In this document: in pieces, positions 15,257 through 23,967 of the stretch
How positions within the stretch are numbered: position 1 is the first letter of the stretch
Layout: every line of letters begins with the position of its first letter
NCBI RefSeq assembly: GCF_026163685.1
Contig: NZ_JAOXSR010000002.1
Span: forward strand, 186,001 to 250,000
Reading direction: 5' to 3'
DNA from: Oerskovia flava
GTDB lineage: Bacteria > Actinomycetota > Actinomycetes > Actinomycetales > Cellulomonadaceae
DNA length: 64,000 bases
The notes under the pieces: generated by a model
Database searches by the model: none
Seen by the model: only the letters and a program-made list of their open reading frames with translations
What the model was told of the DNA's origin: nothing
Program-made: the position numbers and the translations under genes

Positions 15257-16933
15257 TCAGTCGTCGCGGGAGCGGTACTCGTGCTCGTCGAGCGCGACGA
15301 GCGCGGTGTCGGCGGCCATCCGGAACGGCGAGAGCACGAGCGAGATCGTCCCGTCCTGGACAGCCTGCGTGTAGCGCTCCGCGGCCGCGTCGCTGTGCGC
15401 GGTGACCGCGATCGGGCAGGTGGCGCCGTGGTGCCGCAGCGCGGTCGCGACCACGACGCTCGTGCCGGCGTCGGGCACGGTGCTGATGATCCACCGGGCG
15501 TGGCGGACGGGCAGCGTGTCGGGGAACTCGGGGCTGTTCGCGTCGCCGAAGACCACGGTGACCCGGCTGGCCAGGTCCGCGTCGGCGATCTTGACCTGCG
15601 CGTACGGGTCCCAGTCGACGACCATGACGGACCGGCCGTCGGCGACGAGCTCGCGCACGAGCTGGGTGCCGAAGCGCCCGTACCCGAAGACGATCGCGTC
15701 GAACGTCTGCGGCTCGTAGTCGTCGACCTCGATCGTCCGGCGGCGCTCGAAGACGGTCAGCACGGGTTCCAGCCAGGTGTACAGCTGCTTCGAGTACAGG
15801 ATCATGTACGTCGACCCGGCGATGGTGATGAGGCCGACGAGCGTCACCAGGCCCACGATGTCGTCGCCGACCTGGTCGAGGTCTCGGCCGAGCGCGATGA
15901 GGATGAGGGAGAACTCGCTGATCTGGGCCACGGCGAGACCCGCGAGGAAACCCACCCGGCTGGGGTAGCCCATCAGGCCCATGATGACGAGCACGATGAG
16001 CGGGTTGCCGATGAGCACGAACAGGGAGAAGACGACGGCTGCGGGAACCTGCGCGCCGATCGTCGAGAAGTCGAGCTGCGAGCCGAGCGTGATGAAGAAG
16101 AACAGCAGGAGGAAGTCGCGCAGCCCGCTCAGGGAGGCCGCGATGGTCTCGCGGTAGCGGGTCGAGGCGAGCGCGAACCCGGCGAGGAACGCGCCGACCT
16201 CGATGGAGAAGCCGAGCAGGTCGGTCAGGGCGGCGACCGCGACCGCCCACGCGACGCTCCACACGATGAGCAGCTCCTGGGAGCTCGCCAGCAGGTTGAG
16301 CAACCACGGCAGCACCCACCGCGCGACGACGAACAGACCGCCGAGCAGTCCCACGGCGCTGACGACGAGGAAGAGCACCTGCTCGCCGACGGTCCCCTCG
16401 CGGCCTCCGCCGAAGCTCGTCAGGGCGATCATGGCGATGATCACCACGATGTCCTGCACGATGAGGAACCCCAGCGCGATGCGCCCGTGCAGCTCGTCGA
16501 GCTCACGTTTGTCGGAGAGCAGCTTGACGATGATGATCGTCGAGGAGAAGGTCAGCGCGACCGCCACGTAGAGCGCGGGGACGAGGTCGAGCCCGAACGC
16601 GAGCGCGATGAGCCAGCCGATCAGCGACGTGAAGACGACCTGCCCGAGCCCGGTGAGGAGCGCGACCTTGCCGATCTGCCGCACGAGGGTGGTGTCGAGC
16701 TTGAGGCCGACGAGGAACAGCAGGATCGCGATGCCGATCTCGGCGAGCAGCTCGAGCGGCTCGGCCTCCTCCACCAGGCCGAGCGCGGTGGGTCCCACGA
16801 GGATGCCGACCAGGATGAACGCGATGATCAGCGGCTGCTTGGCCCGGTGGGCGAGGAACGCGACGACCCCCGCGATCGCGAGGATCGCCGCCGTCAGTCC
16901 GAAGGTGTCGAGATCGACCTCGTTGAACGGCAT
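15257..16933 (-). CDS. Kef-type cation:proton antiporter (CPA2) with C-terminal NAD-binding domain
   Basis: 558 residues. About twelve membrane helices (residues 10-395) carry CPA2 features: QPLIIAFILVGILVGPTALG, the EIGIAILLFLVGLKLD helix, LTFSSTIIIVKLL and IALGFLIVQDIVVII, where the Asp of the QD pair is the ion-binding residue. A TrkA-N Rossmann domain follows (AIVFGYGRFGTQLVRELV, then VVDWDP). It probably exports potassium or sodium for protons, gated by nucleotide binding. It is monocistronic; the next gene upstream is the DUF1905 protein. Confidence 0.92.
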   Translation of the reverse strand: MPFNEVDLDTFGLTAAILAIAGVVAFLAHRAKQPLIIAFILVGILVGPTALGLVEEAEPLELLAEIGIAILLFLVGLKLDTTLVRQIGKVALLTGLGQVVFTSLIGWLIALAFGLDLVPALYVAVALTFSSTIIIVKLLSDKRELDELHGRIALGFLIVQDIVVIIAMIALTSFGGGREGTVGEQVLFLVVSAVGLLGGLFVVARWVLPWLLNLLASSQELLIVWSVAWAVAVAALTDLLGFSIEVGAFLAGFALASTRYRETIAASLSGLRDFLLLFFFITLGSQLDFSTIGAQVPAAVVFSLFVLIGNPLIVLVIMGLMGYPSRVGFLAGLAVAQISEFSLILIALGRDLDQVGDDIVGLVTLVGLITIAGSTYMILYSKQLYTWLEPVLTVFERRRTIEVDDYEPQTFDAIVFGYGRFGTQLVRELVADGRSVMVVDWDPYAQVKIADADLASRVTVVFGDANSPEFPDTLPVRHARWIISTVPDAGTSVVVATALRHHGATCPIAVTAHSDAAAERYTQAVQDGTISLVLSPFRMAADTALVALDEHEYRSRDD

Positions 16934-16996
16934 ACGACCATCCTGCCCGAGGTGGTCGCCCCGTGGCGAAGCAGGTCGGCGCTACCGTACCCGCGC

Positions 16997-17287
16997 TCAG
17001 CTCAGGCGGCGCCGGAGGTGCACGGTGACCTCGTCCCCGAGGTCCTTGCCGAGTCGCGCCCGGATCTTCGCGTTGAGCGAGAGCATGTGCCCACCGGTGC
17101 CCGTCACCATGAGGCCGACGTTCGACAGCTCGATGCCGTCGACGCTGCCGTCGACCCGCACCGCGCGCCCGGTGCCGAAGAACTCCGCCGACCCGGGCAT
17201 CTCGACGCAGTGCCAGGTCTCGCCCTTGACGTCCACGCCGATGGGCGCGGTGAACGTGTGGTCGAGGGGAGTGGGGTCGTAGGTCAT
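16997..17287 (-). CDS. DUF1905-domain protein
   Basis: 96 residues. The layout HTFTAPIGVDVKGETWHCVEMPGSAEFFGTGRAV...GGHMLSLNAKIRARLGKDLGDEVTV matches DUF1905, a small barrel found in actinobacteria, often beside or fused to YdeI-type domains. A YdeI-type gene occurs 8 kb away at 8039. Function is unknown. Confidence 0.82.
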   Translation of the reverse strand: MTYDPTPLDHTFTAPIGVDVKGETWHCVEMPGSAEFFGTGRAVRVDGSVDGIELSNVGLMVTGTGGHMLSLNAKIRARLGKDLGDEVTVHLRRRLS

Positions 17288-17391
17288 GCGGGTCTCCTAG
17301 TCTTCGGGTGGCCGCAGGCTGCGGGCACACCTCAGACCCTGCCAGGCACCGAAAGTCATCGCTGCCTCGCCGTGGGTGCGCCCCGCGACGA

Positions 17392-17421
17392 CGGGCGGGG
17401 GCGTCGCGACGCCCCCGCCCG
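17392..17421. terminator. Perfect 15-bp-arm palindrome, probable terminator of the surface-protein gene
   Basis: CGGGCGGGGGCGTCG and its exact complement form a 30-bp palindrome 12 bp past the stop of the gene ending at 17433. There is no U-run, as is usual for actinobacterial hairpin terminators. The genes on both sides are transcribed leftward. Confidence 0.7.
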
Positions 17422-17432
17422 CACCGAGCACG

Positions 17433-20400
17433 CTACGCCGTGCCGCGCCGCCGGCGGCGCACCACCACGAGCGCGACCCCTGCCACGGTGAGCAGCAGCG
17501 CGAGCCCGAGCGCCGCGAGCTGCGCACCGCCCGTGCTGGCGAGGCCGCCCACCATCTCGGCGCCCGACCCCGCGGTGCCTGATCCCGCGGTGCCTGATCC
17601 CGCGTCGCCCGACTCTTCGTCGCCCGACCCGGCGTCGTCCGCCGGGGGAGCGTCGGTCTGCGCGACGGTGACGTCCGCCCAGCCGATCAACGACTCGTCC
17701 GCGGCGTAGACCGCGAGCCGGTGCGTACCGAGCGGTGTGTCGGCCGGGATGCGCACGGTGATCGCCCCCGCGCCGTTCGCCGGCGTCCAGTCCTCGTTCA
17801 GCAGCGTCGGCGTGGAGAACAGCCAGGCGGCCGCCCACCCGTGGGCGTGCTCCCGGCCGAGGTCGACCACGAGGAAGTCCCCGGGCGTGACCGTCGTGGA
17901 CCCGAGCTCGATTCCGCCCTCGGGCGTGCCGTCGAGGTCGGTCGCGGTCCGGTCGCGCGGAGCATCGCTTGGCGCGCCCGGCACGGGCTCCTCGTCCTCA
18001 CCGGGCTCCGGGTCCGGGTCGCCGCCCTGGTCCGGGTCGGTTCCTGGGTCGGGATTGGGGTCGGTTCCTGGGTCCGGGTCCGGGTCCGGGTCCGGGTCCG
18101 GGCCGGGGTCCGTCGGGTCCGAGTCCTTGACGGTCATGACGACCGGCGAGGACGGGCCGTAGGCGATCGAGCCGTCCGGTCGCACGACGGCGACGCTGAG
18201 AGCCGCGCCGTCGAGTGCCGGTGCCGCCGCGAGCTCGTACGTCGCCGACGTCGCGCCCTGGACCGGCGCTGGCTCGTCGGCCCCCGGGAGCTGGACGAAC
18301 CACTGGAACGAGTCCAGGACGGTCTCGGGCGAGACCTCTGCGGTGACCTCGATCGGCTCGCCCGCGGTCGCGGTCAGCGCCCCGTCCTGCACCTCGGGCC
18401 CGGTGATCGACACCACCTGCAGCGGGGCAGCGCCGTGGTCGTCCACGAGGATCGTCACGGGCTTGGCGACCAGGTTCTCGCCGCCGCCGGCGAAGGACAG
18501 GGTGGCTCGGACCTCGACGCCGTCGAGCGCCTGCTCCGCCACGAGGGCGTGGCTGAGCCCGGAGGCGTCCGGGACCGCGGTCCACTCGTCGGTGCCGGGC
18601 CACCTCCACTCCCAGGCCACCGAGTCGCCGTCGGCGAGGCCCGGGTCGGCGACGACCTTGAGGCCGATGTCGCCGCCCTGGTGGTAGTGCCCGCCGAGCG
18701 ACTCGAAGAAGAACAGCTGTGTGTCGGGGTCGGCGTCGAAGACGGTCAGGTTCTGGTAGTACCAGCCGGCGGGGCCGCCGACGAGCGGGCTGTCGTCGGG
18801 CAGGCGTACCTCGAACCCGAGGGTCCATCCGTCGTGGTGGGCCTCGAGCGGGAGCTCCACGGTCAGGTCGGACGGGTCAGAGCCCTCCTTCAGCTCCACC
18901 GTGTCCATGGTCATGGTCTCGCCGTTCCACGTGAACATCTCCCAGGAGTAGGTGGCGCCGGCGAGCTCGGGGTAGACGTCGGCGGTCACGTTCAGGGTCT
19001 GCCCGGTGCGGTACACGCCCTGCAGTCCCTGCAGCATGACCTCGCGCGCCGGTACCGCCTTGCGGACGGGGTCGCTCTGCGCGACGACGCGGCCGTCGCG
19101 CACCGTCTGGACGACCCAGGTCACCGAGTCGTTGAACGCGAACTCGGGCCGCACCCGCAGCGTGGTGGCGTCGACGCGCGTGGTGAGGGGGTCGGCCGAC
19201 GTCCACGGGTCCGAGCTGAAGCGGTAGGCGAGGCGGACCTCGTCGCCGTCGGCCGGCGGGTCGTCGAGGGTGAACAGCACCTCGTCGCCCAGGTACAGGT
19301 CGTCGGCCGGGAACGAGCCGGTGAGGGGAGCGACGTCGGACTCGACGGTCAGCGTGACCCACGACGACCGTGTCACGGTGGTGGATCCCTGCCGGATGCT
19401 CACGGAGACCTCGTAGCCGTCGTGGGACCTGTCCAGAGGGAGCGTCAGCCTGCCCGCTGCCTCCTGGCCGCCGGTCCCGGTCAGGGCGTAGGAGGACTCG
19501 ACGCCGACGGGGCGCCACGCCCACCGGTAGGTCTGGCCCTCGGCGAGGGTGTGTCCTACGACGCGTGCTTCGAGGACGTCCCCGACCTGGTAGGAGGACG
19601 CGACGCCGGCGATGCCGAACTCGTCTCCCGAGCCGTCGCTCACGGTGACCGTGGTCGGGTCCGAGGTGGAGGGCCGGGCGAGGTTCGCGACGGACGGCAC
19701 GTAGACGGCGGTGAGGTCGTGCCGACCGACCGCCGGTGCGGTGGTCGTCAGGACGGCCGTCCCGTCCGAGAGCGCGTCGTGCCCGAGCACGGTGCTGCCG
19801 TTGCGGAACTCCACGAATCCTCGTGCGTCCGCCGGGCTCACCTGTGCGGTCAGGGTGAGCGGGTCACCGGTCACGAGCTCGGTGGACGACGTGGCGAGCG
19901 TGGTTGCCGTCTCGACCGCGTCGGGAAGGTCGCCGACGACGAAGGTGTAGGTCGCCTGCGCGGTCTGCTCGGTGCCGTCGACCGTCACGGCGCCCTCCAC
20001 CCCGAGCCGGTAGGTGCCGGGAGCGGTGAAGGCCCAGTTGGCGTGCAGGTGAGTGCGGCCGGCTTGGAAGCTCCGGATGTCGTCGTCCCGCGACGACCAC
20101 AACCGCTGAGTGCCGTTCAGCCCGCCGCCGGTGAAGACCTCGAGGTCACCAGGGCCCTCGACGTCTGTCAGGGTGAAGGTGGTGCGGTTGTCGTCGATCG
20201 CGCCGGACGCGACGGACTCGGTGTTGAAGCCCGGCCACAGGCGACCCGCACCAGGGTTCGACTCCGGCGCCGTCCACACCGTCGACCCGACCGGTGCGAT
20301 GAACTCGAACCCGGCGGTCACCACGCGCTGCGCGTCGTCCTCCAGGTGGAACCAGACGTCGTCCGCGGCGAAGCGTGTGCCGTTGCCCTCTGCCACGTCG

Positions 20401-20609
20401 GCCTTGGACGCGAGGGAGAACCGACCGTCGTCGAGGAACGTGGACACCGCGTCGGTGTGGACGCCCCCGACGACCCGGATCTGGGTGGGTGCGGGAGCGG
20501 GGCCCTCGGCCGCGAACGCGGCGGTCGGCACGCTCAGCGCGCCGCCGACCGCCACGGTCAGCGCCGTGAGGATCGCGGCGGCACGCCGCGGTGGTGAGTG
20601 GGTGGTCAT
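17433..20609 (-). CDS. Wall-anchored multi-domain surface protein with a choice-of-anchor M-type N-terminal domain
   Basis: 1058 residues. A signal peptide (about 1-33, ending AAFA) is followed by a domain typical of actinobacterial surface-anchored metal-system proteins: GVHTDAVSTFLDDGRF, DDVWFHLEDDAQRV, and the diagnostic THLHANWAFTAPGTYRLG. Several Ig-like beta modules follow, then a Asp-Pro repeat spacer (encoded at about 17995-18120) and a C-terminal sorting signal: LASTGG, a hydrophobic helix and RRRRRG. LAxTG is the preferred motif of class E sortases. A Fur/Zur-type box lies 81 bp upstream of ATG 20609. The N-terminal domain family is often found with zinc-type ABC transporters, so a role in capture of a metal or metallophore at the surface is plausible. 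Confidence 0.85.
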   Translation of the reverse strand: MTTHSPPRRAAAILTALTVAVGGALSVPTAAFAAEGPAPAPTQIRVVGGVHTDAVSTFLDDGRFSLASKADVAEGNGTRFAADDVWFHLEDDAQRVVTAGFEFIAPVGSTVWTAPESNPGAGRLWPGFNTESVASGAIDDNRTTFTLTDVEGPGDLEVFTGGGLNGTQRLWSSRDDDIRSFQAGRTHLHANWAFTAPGTYRLGVEGAVTVDGTEQTAQATYTFVVGDLPDAVETATTLATSSTELVTGDPLTLTAQVSPADARGFVEFRNGSTVLGHDALSDGTAVLTTTAPAVGRHDLTAVYVPSVANLARPSTSDPTTVTVSDGSGDEFGIAGVASSYQVGDVLEARVVGHTLAEGQTYRWAWRPVGVESSYALTGTGGQEAAGRLTLPLDRSHDGYEVSVSIRQGSTTVTRSSWVTLTVESDVAPLTGSFPADDLYLGDEVLFTLDDPPADGDEVRLAYRFSSDPWTSADPLTTRVDATTLRVRPEFAFNDSVTWVVQTVRDGRVVAQSDPVRKAVPAREVMLQGLQGVYRTGQTLNVTADVYPELAGATYSWEMFTWNGETMTMDTVELKEGSDPSDLTVELPLEAHHDGWTLGFEVRLPDDSPLVGGPAGWYYQNLTVFDADPDTQLFFFESLGGHYHQGGDIGLKVVADPGLADGDSVAWEWRWPGTDEWTAVPDASGLSHALVAEQALDGVEVRATLSFAGGGENLVAKPVTILVDDHGAAPLQVVSITGPEVQDGALTATAGEPIEVTAEVSPETVLDSFQWFVQLPGADEPAPVQGATSATYELAAAPALDGAALSVAVVRPDGSIAYGPSSPVVMTVKDSDPTDPGPDPDPDPDPDPGTDPNPDPGTDPDQGGDPDPEPGEDEEPVPGAPSDAPRDRTATDLDGTPEGGIELGSTTVTPGDFLVVDLGREHAHGWAAAWLFSTPTLLNEDWTPANGAGAITVRIPADTPLGTHRLAVYAADESLIGWADVTVAQTDAPPADDAGSGDEESGDAGSGTAGSGTAGSGAEMVGGLASTGGAQLAALGLALLLTVAGVALVVVRRRRRGTA

Positions 20610-20689
20610 CGAGTCCGTCCTTCGTCGTGAGGTCGTCGCCGTGATGGGCGATCGGCGTGATGCTCTGCGACCGTCGCAGTAGTTGCTAG

Positions 20690-20704
20690 AGAGAATCAAT
20701 ATCA
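20690..20704. promoter_or_regulatory. Fur/Zur-type 7-1-7 box upstream of the surface-protein gene
   Basis: On the minus strand the 15-mer reads TGATATTGATTCTCT. It matches the TGATAAT-N-ATTATCA Fur-family consensus at 11 of 14 defined positions, and matches the box at 26159-26173 at 12 of 15. It is an island of A/T in very GC-rich DNA. It precedes the wall-protein start (20609) by 81 bp. No regulator gene is in the window, so Fur versus Zur is not decided by the sequence. Confidence 0.6.
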
Positions 20705-20901
20705 GTAAGGCGGCGGGTCGCACAATCGACATCCAGCCGTGCGTCGACGAGCTCGTGCGCGCAGGCGGCCCGGATACGGTGACGGCCATGACCGCACCGA
20801 TCTCTCCTGCCGTGCTGCCCCCGGACCGCTCCGCTGACCAGGACCAGGAGGTGCTCGTCACGCGCTGCGCAGGCTGGTCGGTCCCGGAGAACCGGCCGGC
20901 C

Positions 20902-23196
20902 ATGGCGAACGACGTGGACCGGCACGCGCGGGTCGGGCTCACCTCCCGCCACCTGCTGCGCGACGGTGCGCCGTGGATCCCGGTGTCGGGGGAGATCCAC
21001 TACTCGCGGGTGCCGCGTGCGCGGTGGCGCGAGCGGCTGGCCCTCCTGCGCTCGGGGGGCGTCGACGTCGTGTCCACGTACGCCGTGTGGATCCACCACG
21101 AACCGGTGCGCGGTGAGCCGAGCTTCGCCGGTGACCTCGACGTCGCGGCGTTCGTGCGGCTGTGCGGCGAGCTCGGCCTGCACGTGGTGCTGCGTGTGGG
21201 CCCCTGGGTGCACGGCGAGGTCCGCAACGGCGGTTTCCCCGACTGGGTGCAGCGGGCGCCGGTCGCCCACCGCACCGACGACCCCGCCTACCTCGACCTG
21301 TTCCGCGGCTGGTTCGAGGCGCTCGGCGCGCAGGTCGGTCCGCTGTGCGGACCCGAGAGCCCTGTCATCGGCATCCAGCTTGAGAACGAGCTGCCCGACC
21401 AGCCCGCGCACCTGGCCACGTTGAAGGCCATGGCGCGCGCGGCGGGGCTGAGCGCACCGCTGTGGACCGCGACGGCCTGGGGCGGGGCGGACCTGCCCGC
21501 GGGCGAGGTGCTCCCGCTGTACTCGGGGTACGGCGACGGGTTCTGGGTCGAGGCGTCGGCCCCGTGGGACGCGACGTTCCGCGCGCACTACCTCTTCTCC
21601 CACGTGTGGGACGACCCGGGTGTGGGCGCCGACGTGCGGGGGACGGCCGCGAGCGAGGTGCAGGTCAGGGACCGCGACGAGACGTTCCCGCCGGCGACCT
21701 GCGAGCTCGGCGGCGGGATGGCCACGACCTACCACCGCCGCCTGGTGCCCACGGGGGCGGACATCGCCGCCGTCGCGCACACCAAGCTCGGCAGCGGATC
21801 GATGTGGCAGGGGTACTACATGTACGCCGGCGGGCTGAACCCGCGCGCGGGCGGTCCCGTGCAGGAGTCGCACGCGACCGGCTACCCCAACGACCTGCCC
21901 GTGTTCGACTACGACTTCCACGCCGCCGTCGGCGCGGCGGGCACGCTCGCGGAGAGCCATGCGGCGCTGCGGCGCCAGCACGCCGTCCTCGCCGCGTTCG
22001 GTGACCGGCTCGCCGGCATGGGATCGCACCTGCCCGACGTCGTCCCGCACGGCGTCGAGGACACCTCCACCCTGCGGTGGGCCGTGCGCTCGGACGGCCG
22101 GTCCGCCTTCGTGCTCGTCGCCTGGCACCAGCCGCACGTCCCGCTGCCGACCCTGCGGGGCGTGCGCCTGGCGGTGGAGCTGGCCCACGGGCGCGTCGAG
22201 ATCGGGCACGACGGCCTCGACGTCCCGCCCGGCACGCTCGCCTGCTGGCCCGTGGGTCTGCCGCTCGGGCCGCATGACGGTGCGACGCTCGAGGCCGCAT
22301 CGACGCTGCGGTGGGCGACCGCCTCGGTGCTCACGACGCTGCCCGACGGGACGCTCGTGCTCGTGGCCGAGCACGGCCTCGACGCCGACCTCGCCCTCCC
22401 GCCGGGTGCCGTCGTGTCCGGCGACACGGTCGTGCCCGGTGACGGTGAGCACCTCGCGCCCGGGGTGCACCGCGTGCCGGGCCGCACGGGCGGCGTCGTG
22501 CACGTCGAGCACGAGGGTCGCTCGGCGCGGGTCGTCGTCGTGGGGGCCCAGGACGCGGGCCGCGTGTGGGTGCTCGACGGCCCGCGCGGCCGCGAGCTGC
22601 TCCTCGCCGACGACCCCACGTGGGTCGACGACGGTGGGCTCGTGGTGCGCGCCGCGACCCGGCCCCGCGTCCTGCGCTACGACCACGGCTGGCAGCCGCT
22701 CGCCCTCGCACCCGACGCGGACCCGGGCCGCTCGCGCACGGTGCGTACGACCCTCGAGAGCACCTGGACGCCGCCGCCCGCCTCCTACGGCTCGCACGCG
22801 GGACGTGCGTCCGCGCCCGGCCAGGACGTCCTCGACGAGCACGGCTCGGTGCACCGCCTGCACGCCGTGGGGGAGCCGGCCGCCGCGGTGCGCCGGACGC
22901 TGCGCGTCGAGTGGGCCGGGGACGTCGCCCAGCTCCTCGTCGACGACGAGGTCGTGGCGGACCGGTTCTGGGACGGCACACCGTGGGACGTGGACCTCGA
23001 CGTGCTCGACGGCGCGCGCGGCGACCGCCTGAGCCTGCGCGTGCTGGCGCTGGACCCCGGCGCCGAGGTGTGGCTGCCGGCGGACGCGGCCGACCGCCGG
23101 CGGTCCGTCGCGGGTCCGCTGCACGCCCTCGACGCCGTGACGCTCGAGCGCACGGTGTGCTGGCGCGCACCGCTGACCGGTGGCGCGGAGGGCTAG
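20902..23196 (+). CDS. GH35 beta-galactosidase
   Basis: 764 residues from ATG 20902. The GH35 core opens with HLLRDGAPWIPVSGEIHYSRVPRARWRERL and continues with VVLRVGPWVHGEVRNGGFPDW and the acid/base segment IGIQLENELPDQ. No signal peptide is seen, so the enzyme is probably cytoplasmic and acts on imported beta-galactosides. Beta-sandwich domains fill the C-terminal half. A TTG at 20683 is in frame, but it would put the Fur/Zur box inside the gene and add residues unlike the family; I reject it. The gene converges on the importer ATPase gene, with stop codons overlapping by 4 bp. Confidence 0.88.
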   Translation: MANDVDRHARVGLTSRHLLRDGAPWIPVSGEIHYSRVPRARWRERLALLRSGGVDVVSTYAVWIHHEPVRGEPSFAGDLDVAAFVRLCGELGLHVVLRVGPWVHGEVRNGGFPDWVQRAPVAHRTDDPAYLDLFRGWFEALGAQVGPLCGPESPVIGIQLENELPDQPAHLATLKAMARAAGLSAPLWTATAWGGADLPAGEVLPLYSGYGDGFWVEASAPWDATFRAHYLFSHVWDDPGVGADVRGTAASEVQVRDRDETFPPATCELGGGMATTYHRRLVPTGADIAAVAHTKLGSGSMWQGYYMYAGGLNPRAGGPVQESHATGYPNDLPVFDYDFHAAVGAAGTLAESHAALRRQHAVLAAFGDRLAGMGSHLPDVVPHGVEDTSTLRWAVRSDGRSAFVLVAWHQPHVPLPTLRGVRLAVELAHGRVEIGHDGLDVPPGTLACWPVGLPLGPHDGATLEAASTLRWATASVLTTLPDGTLVLVAEHGLDADLALPPGAVVSGDTVVPGDGEHLAPGVHRVPGRTGGVVHVEHEGRSARVVVVGAQDAGRVWVLDGPRGRELLLADDPTWVDDGGLVVRAATRPRVLRYDHGWQPLALAPDADPGRSRTVRTTLESTWTPPPASYGSHAGRASAPGQDVLDEHGSVHRLHAVGEPAAAVRRTLRVEWAGDVAQLLVDDEVVADRFWDGTPWDVDLDVLDGARGDRLSLRVLALDPGAEVWLPADAADRRRSVAGPLHALDAVTLERTVCWRAPLTGGAEG

Positions 23197-23966
23197 CCGG
23201 CCCGGGCCGCGGCGTCGGGCAGCGCGAGGACGAGCTGTCGGACGCCGTCGATCTCGAGGGGCGTGACGGCGACGCGGTAGACGGGCTCGAGCACCGCGGG
23301 GGTGAGCACCTCGGCGGGGGTGCCGGTCGCGACGACCTCGCCGTGGTCGAGGAGCACGAGGGTGTCGCAGTAGCGCGCGGCGAGGTTGAGCTCGTGCAGC
23401 ACGACCACCGTCGTCAGGCCGAGGCCGTGCACGAGGGACAGGACCTCGTGCTGGTAGCGCACGTCGAGGTGGTTCGTCGGCTCGTCGAGCAGCAGGTAGG
23501 GGCTGTCCTGGGCGAGCGCCCGCGCGATGAGCACCCGTTGGCGCTCGCCGCCGGACAGGCCGCTCACGCCCCGGTCGGCGAGGTGCGTGACGCCGGTGCG
23601 GGCCATCGCCTCGTGGGCGCCGCGACGGTCGTGGGCCGTGTACGACGCCCAGCCGGAGCGGTGCACGCTGCGGCCGAGCAGGACGAGCTCGGCGACGGTG
23701 AGGTCGAGGGCCGGTTCCTCCTGCTGGGAGACGAGGGCGGTGCGGCGGGCGAGCTCGGTGGTGCGCAGGCGGCGCACGTCGTCGCCGTCGATGAGCAGCG
23801 TGCCCGTGGAGTCGACGGCCTGGACGAACGCGCGCAGCAGGCTCGTCTTGCCGCTGCCGTTGGGTCCGATGAGGCCGACCACCCGGCCGGGGCGGGCCAC
23901 GAGACCCACCCCGGCCAGGGCGACGGACGTGCCGTAGCGGACCCACAGGTCCTGGGCGGTGAGCAC
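23193..23966 (-). CDS. ABC importer ATPase, FecE/BtuD type
   Basis: 257 residues from GTG 23966, which lies 1 nt beyond the binding-protein stop. Walker A is GLIGPNGSGKTSLLRAF, the Q-loop has LVSQQEEPALDLTV, the signature is GLSGGERQRVLIARAL, Walker B is YLLLDEPTNHLD and the switch histidine is VVLHELNLAA. The layout is that of ATPases serving FecCD-type permeases for siderophores, haem or cobalamin. It is the last gene of the three-gene importer operon driven from the box at 26159. Confidence 0.92.
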   Translation of the reverse strand: MLTAQDLWVRYGTSVALAGVGLVARPGRVVGLIGPNGSGKTSLLRAFVQAVDSTGTLLIDGDDVRRLRTTELARRTALVSQQEEPALDLTVAELVLLGRSVHRSGWASYTAHDRRGAHEAMARTGVTHLADRGVSGLSGGERQRVLIARALAQDSPYLLLDEPTNHLDVRYQHEVLSLVHGLGLTTVVVLHELNLAARYCDTLVLLDHGEVVATGTPAEVLTPAVLEPVYRVAVTPLEIDGVRQLVLALPDAAARAG

Positions 23967-23967
23967 G

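Noticed and set aside
17995-18120. GGGTCCGGGTCC-type short repeats as a CRISPR or tandem-repeat array
   Set aside because: They encode the Asp-Pro spacer of the surface protein in frame; there are no unique spacers of constant length.
20683-20901. Upstream TTG start adding 73 residues to the beta-galactosidase
   Set aside because: The extension has no GH35 similarity and would place the Fur/Zur-type box inside the coding sequence.
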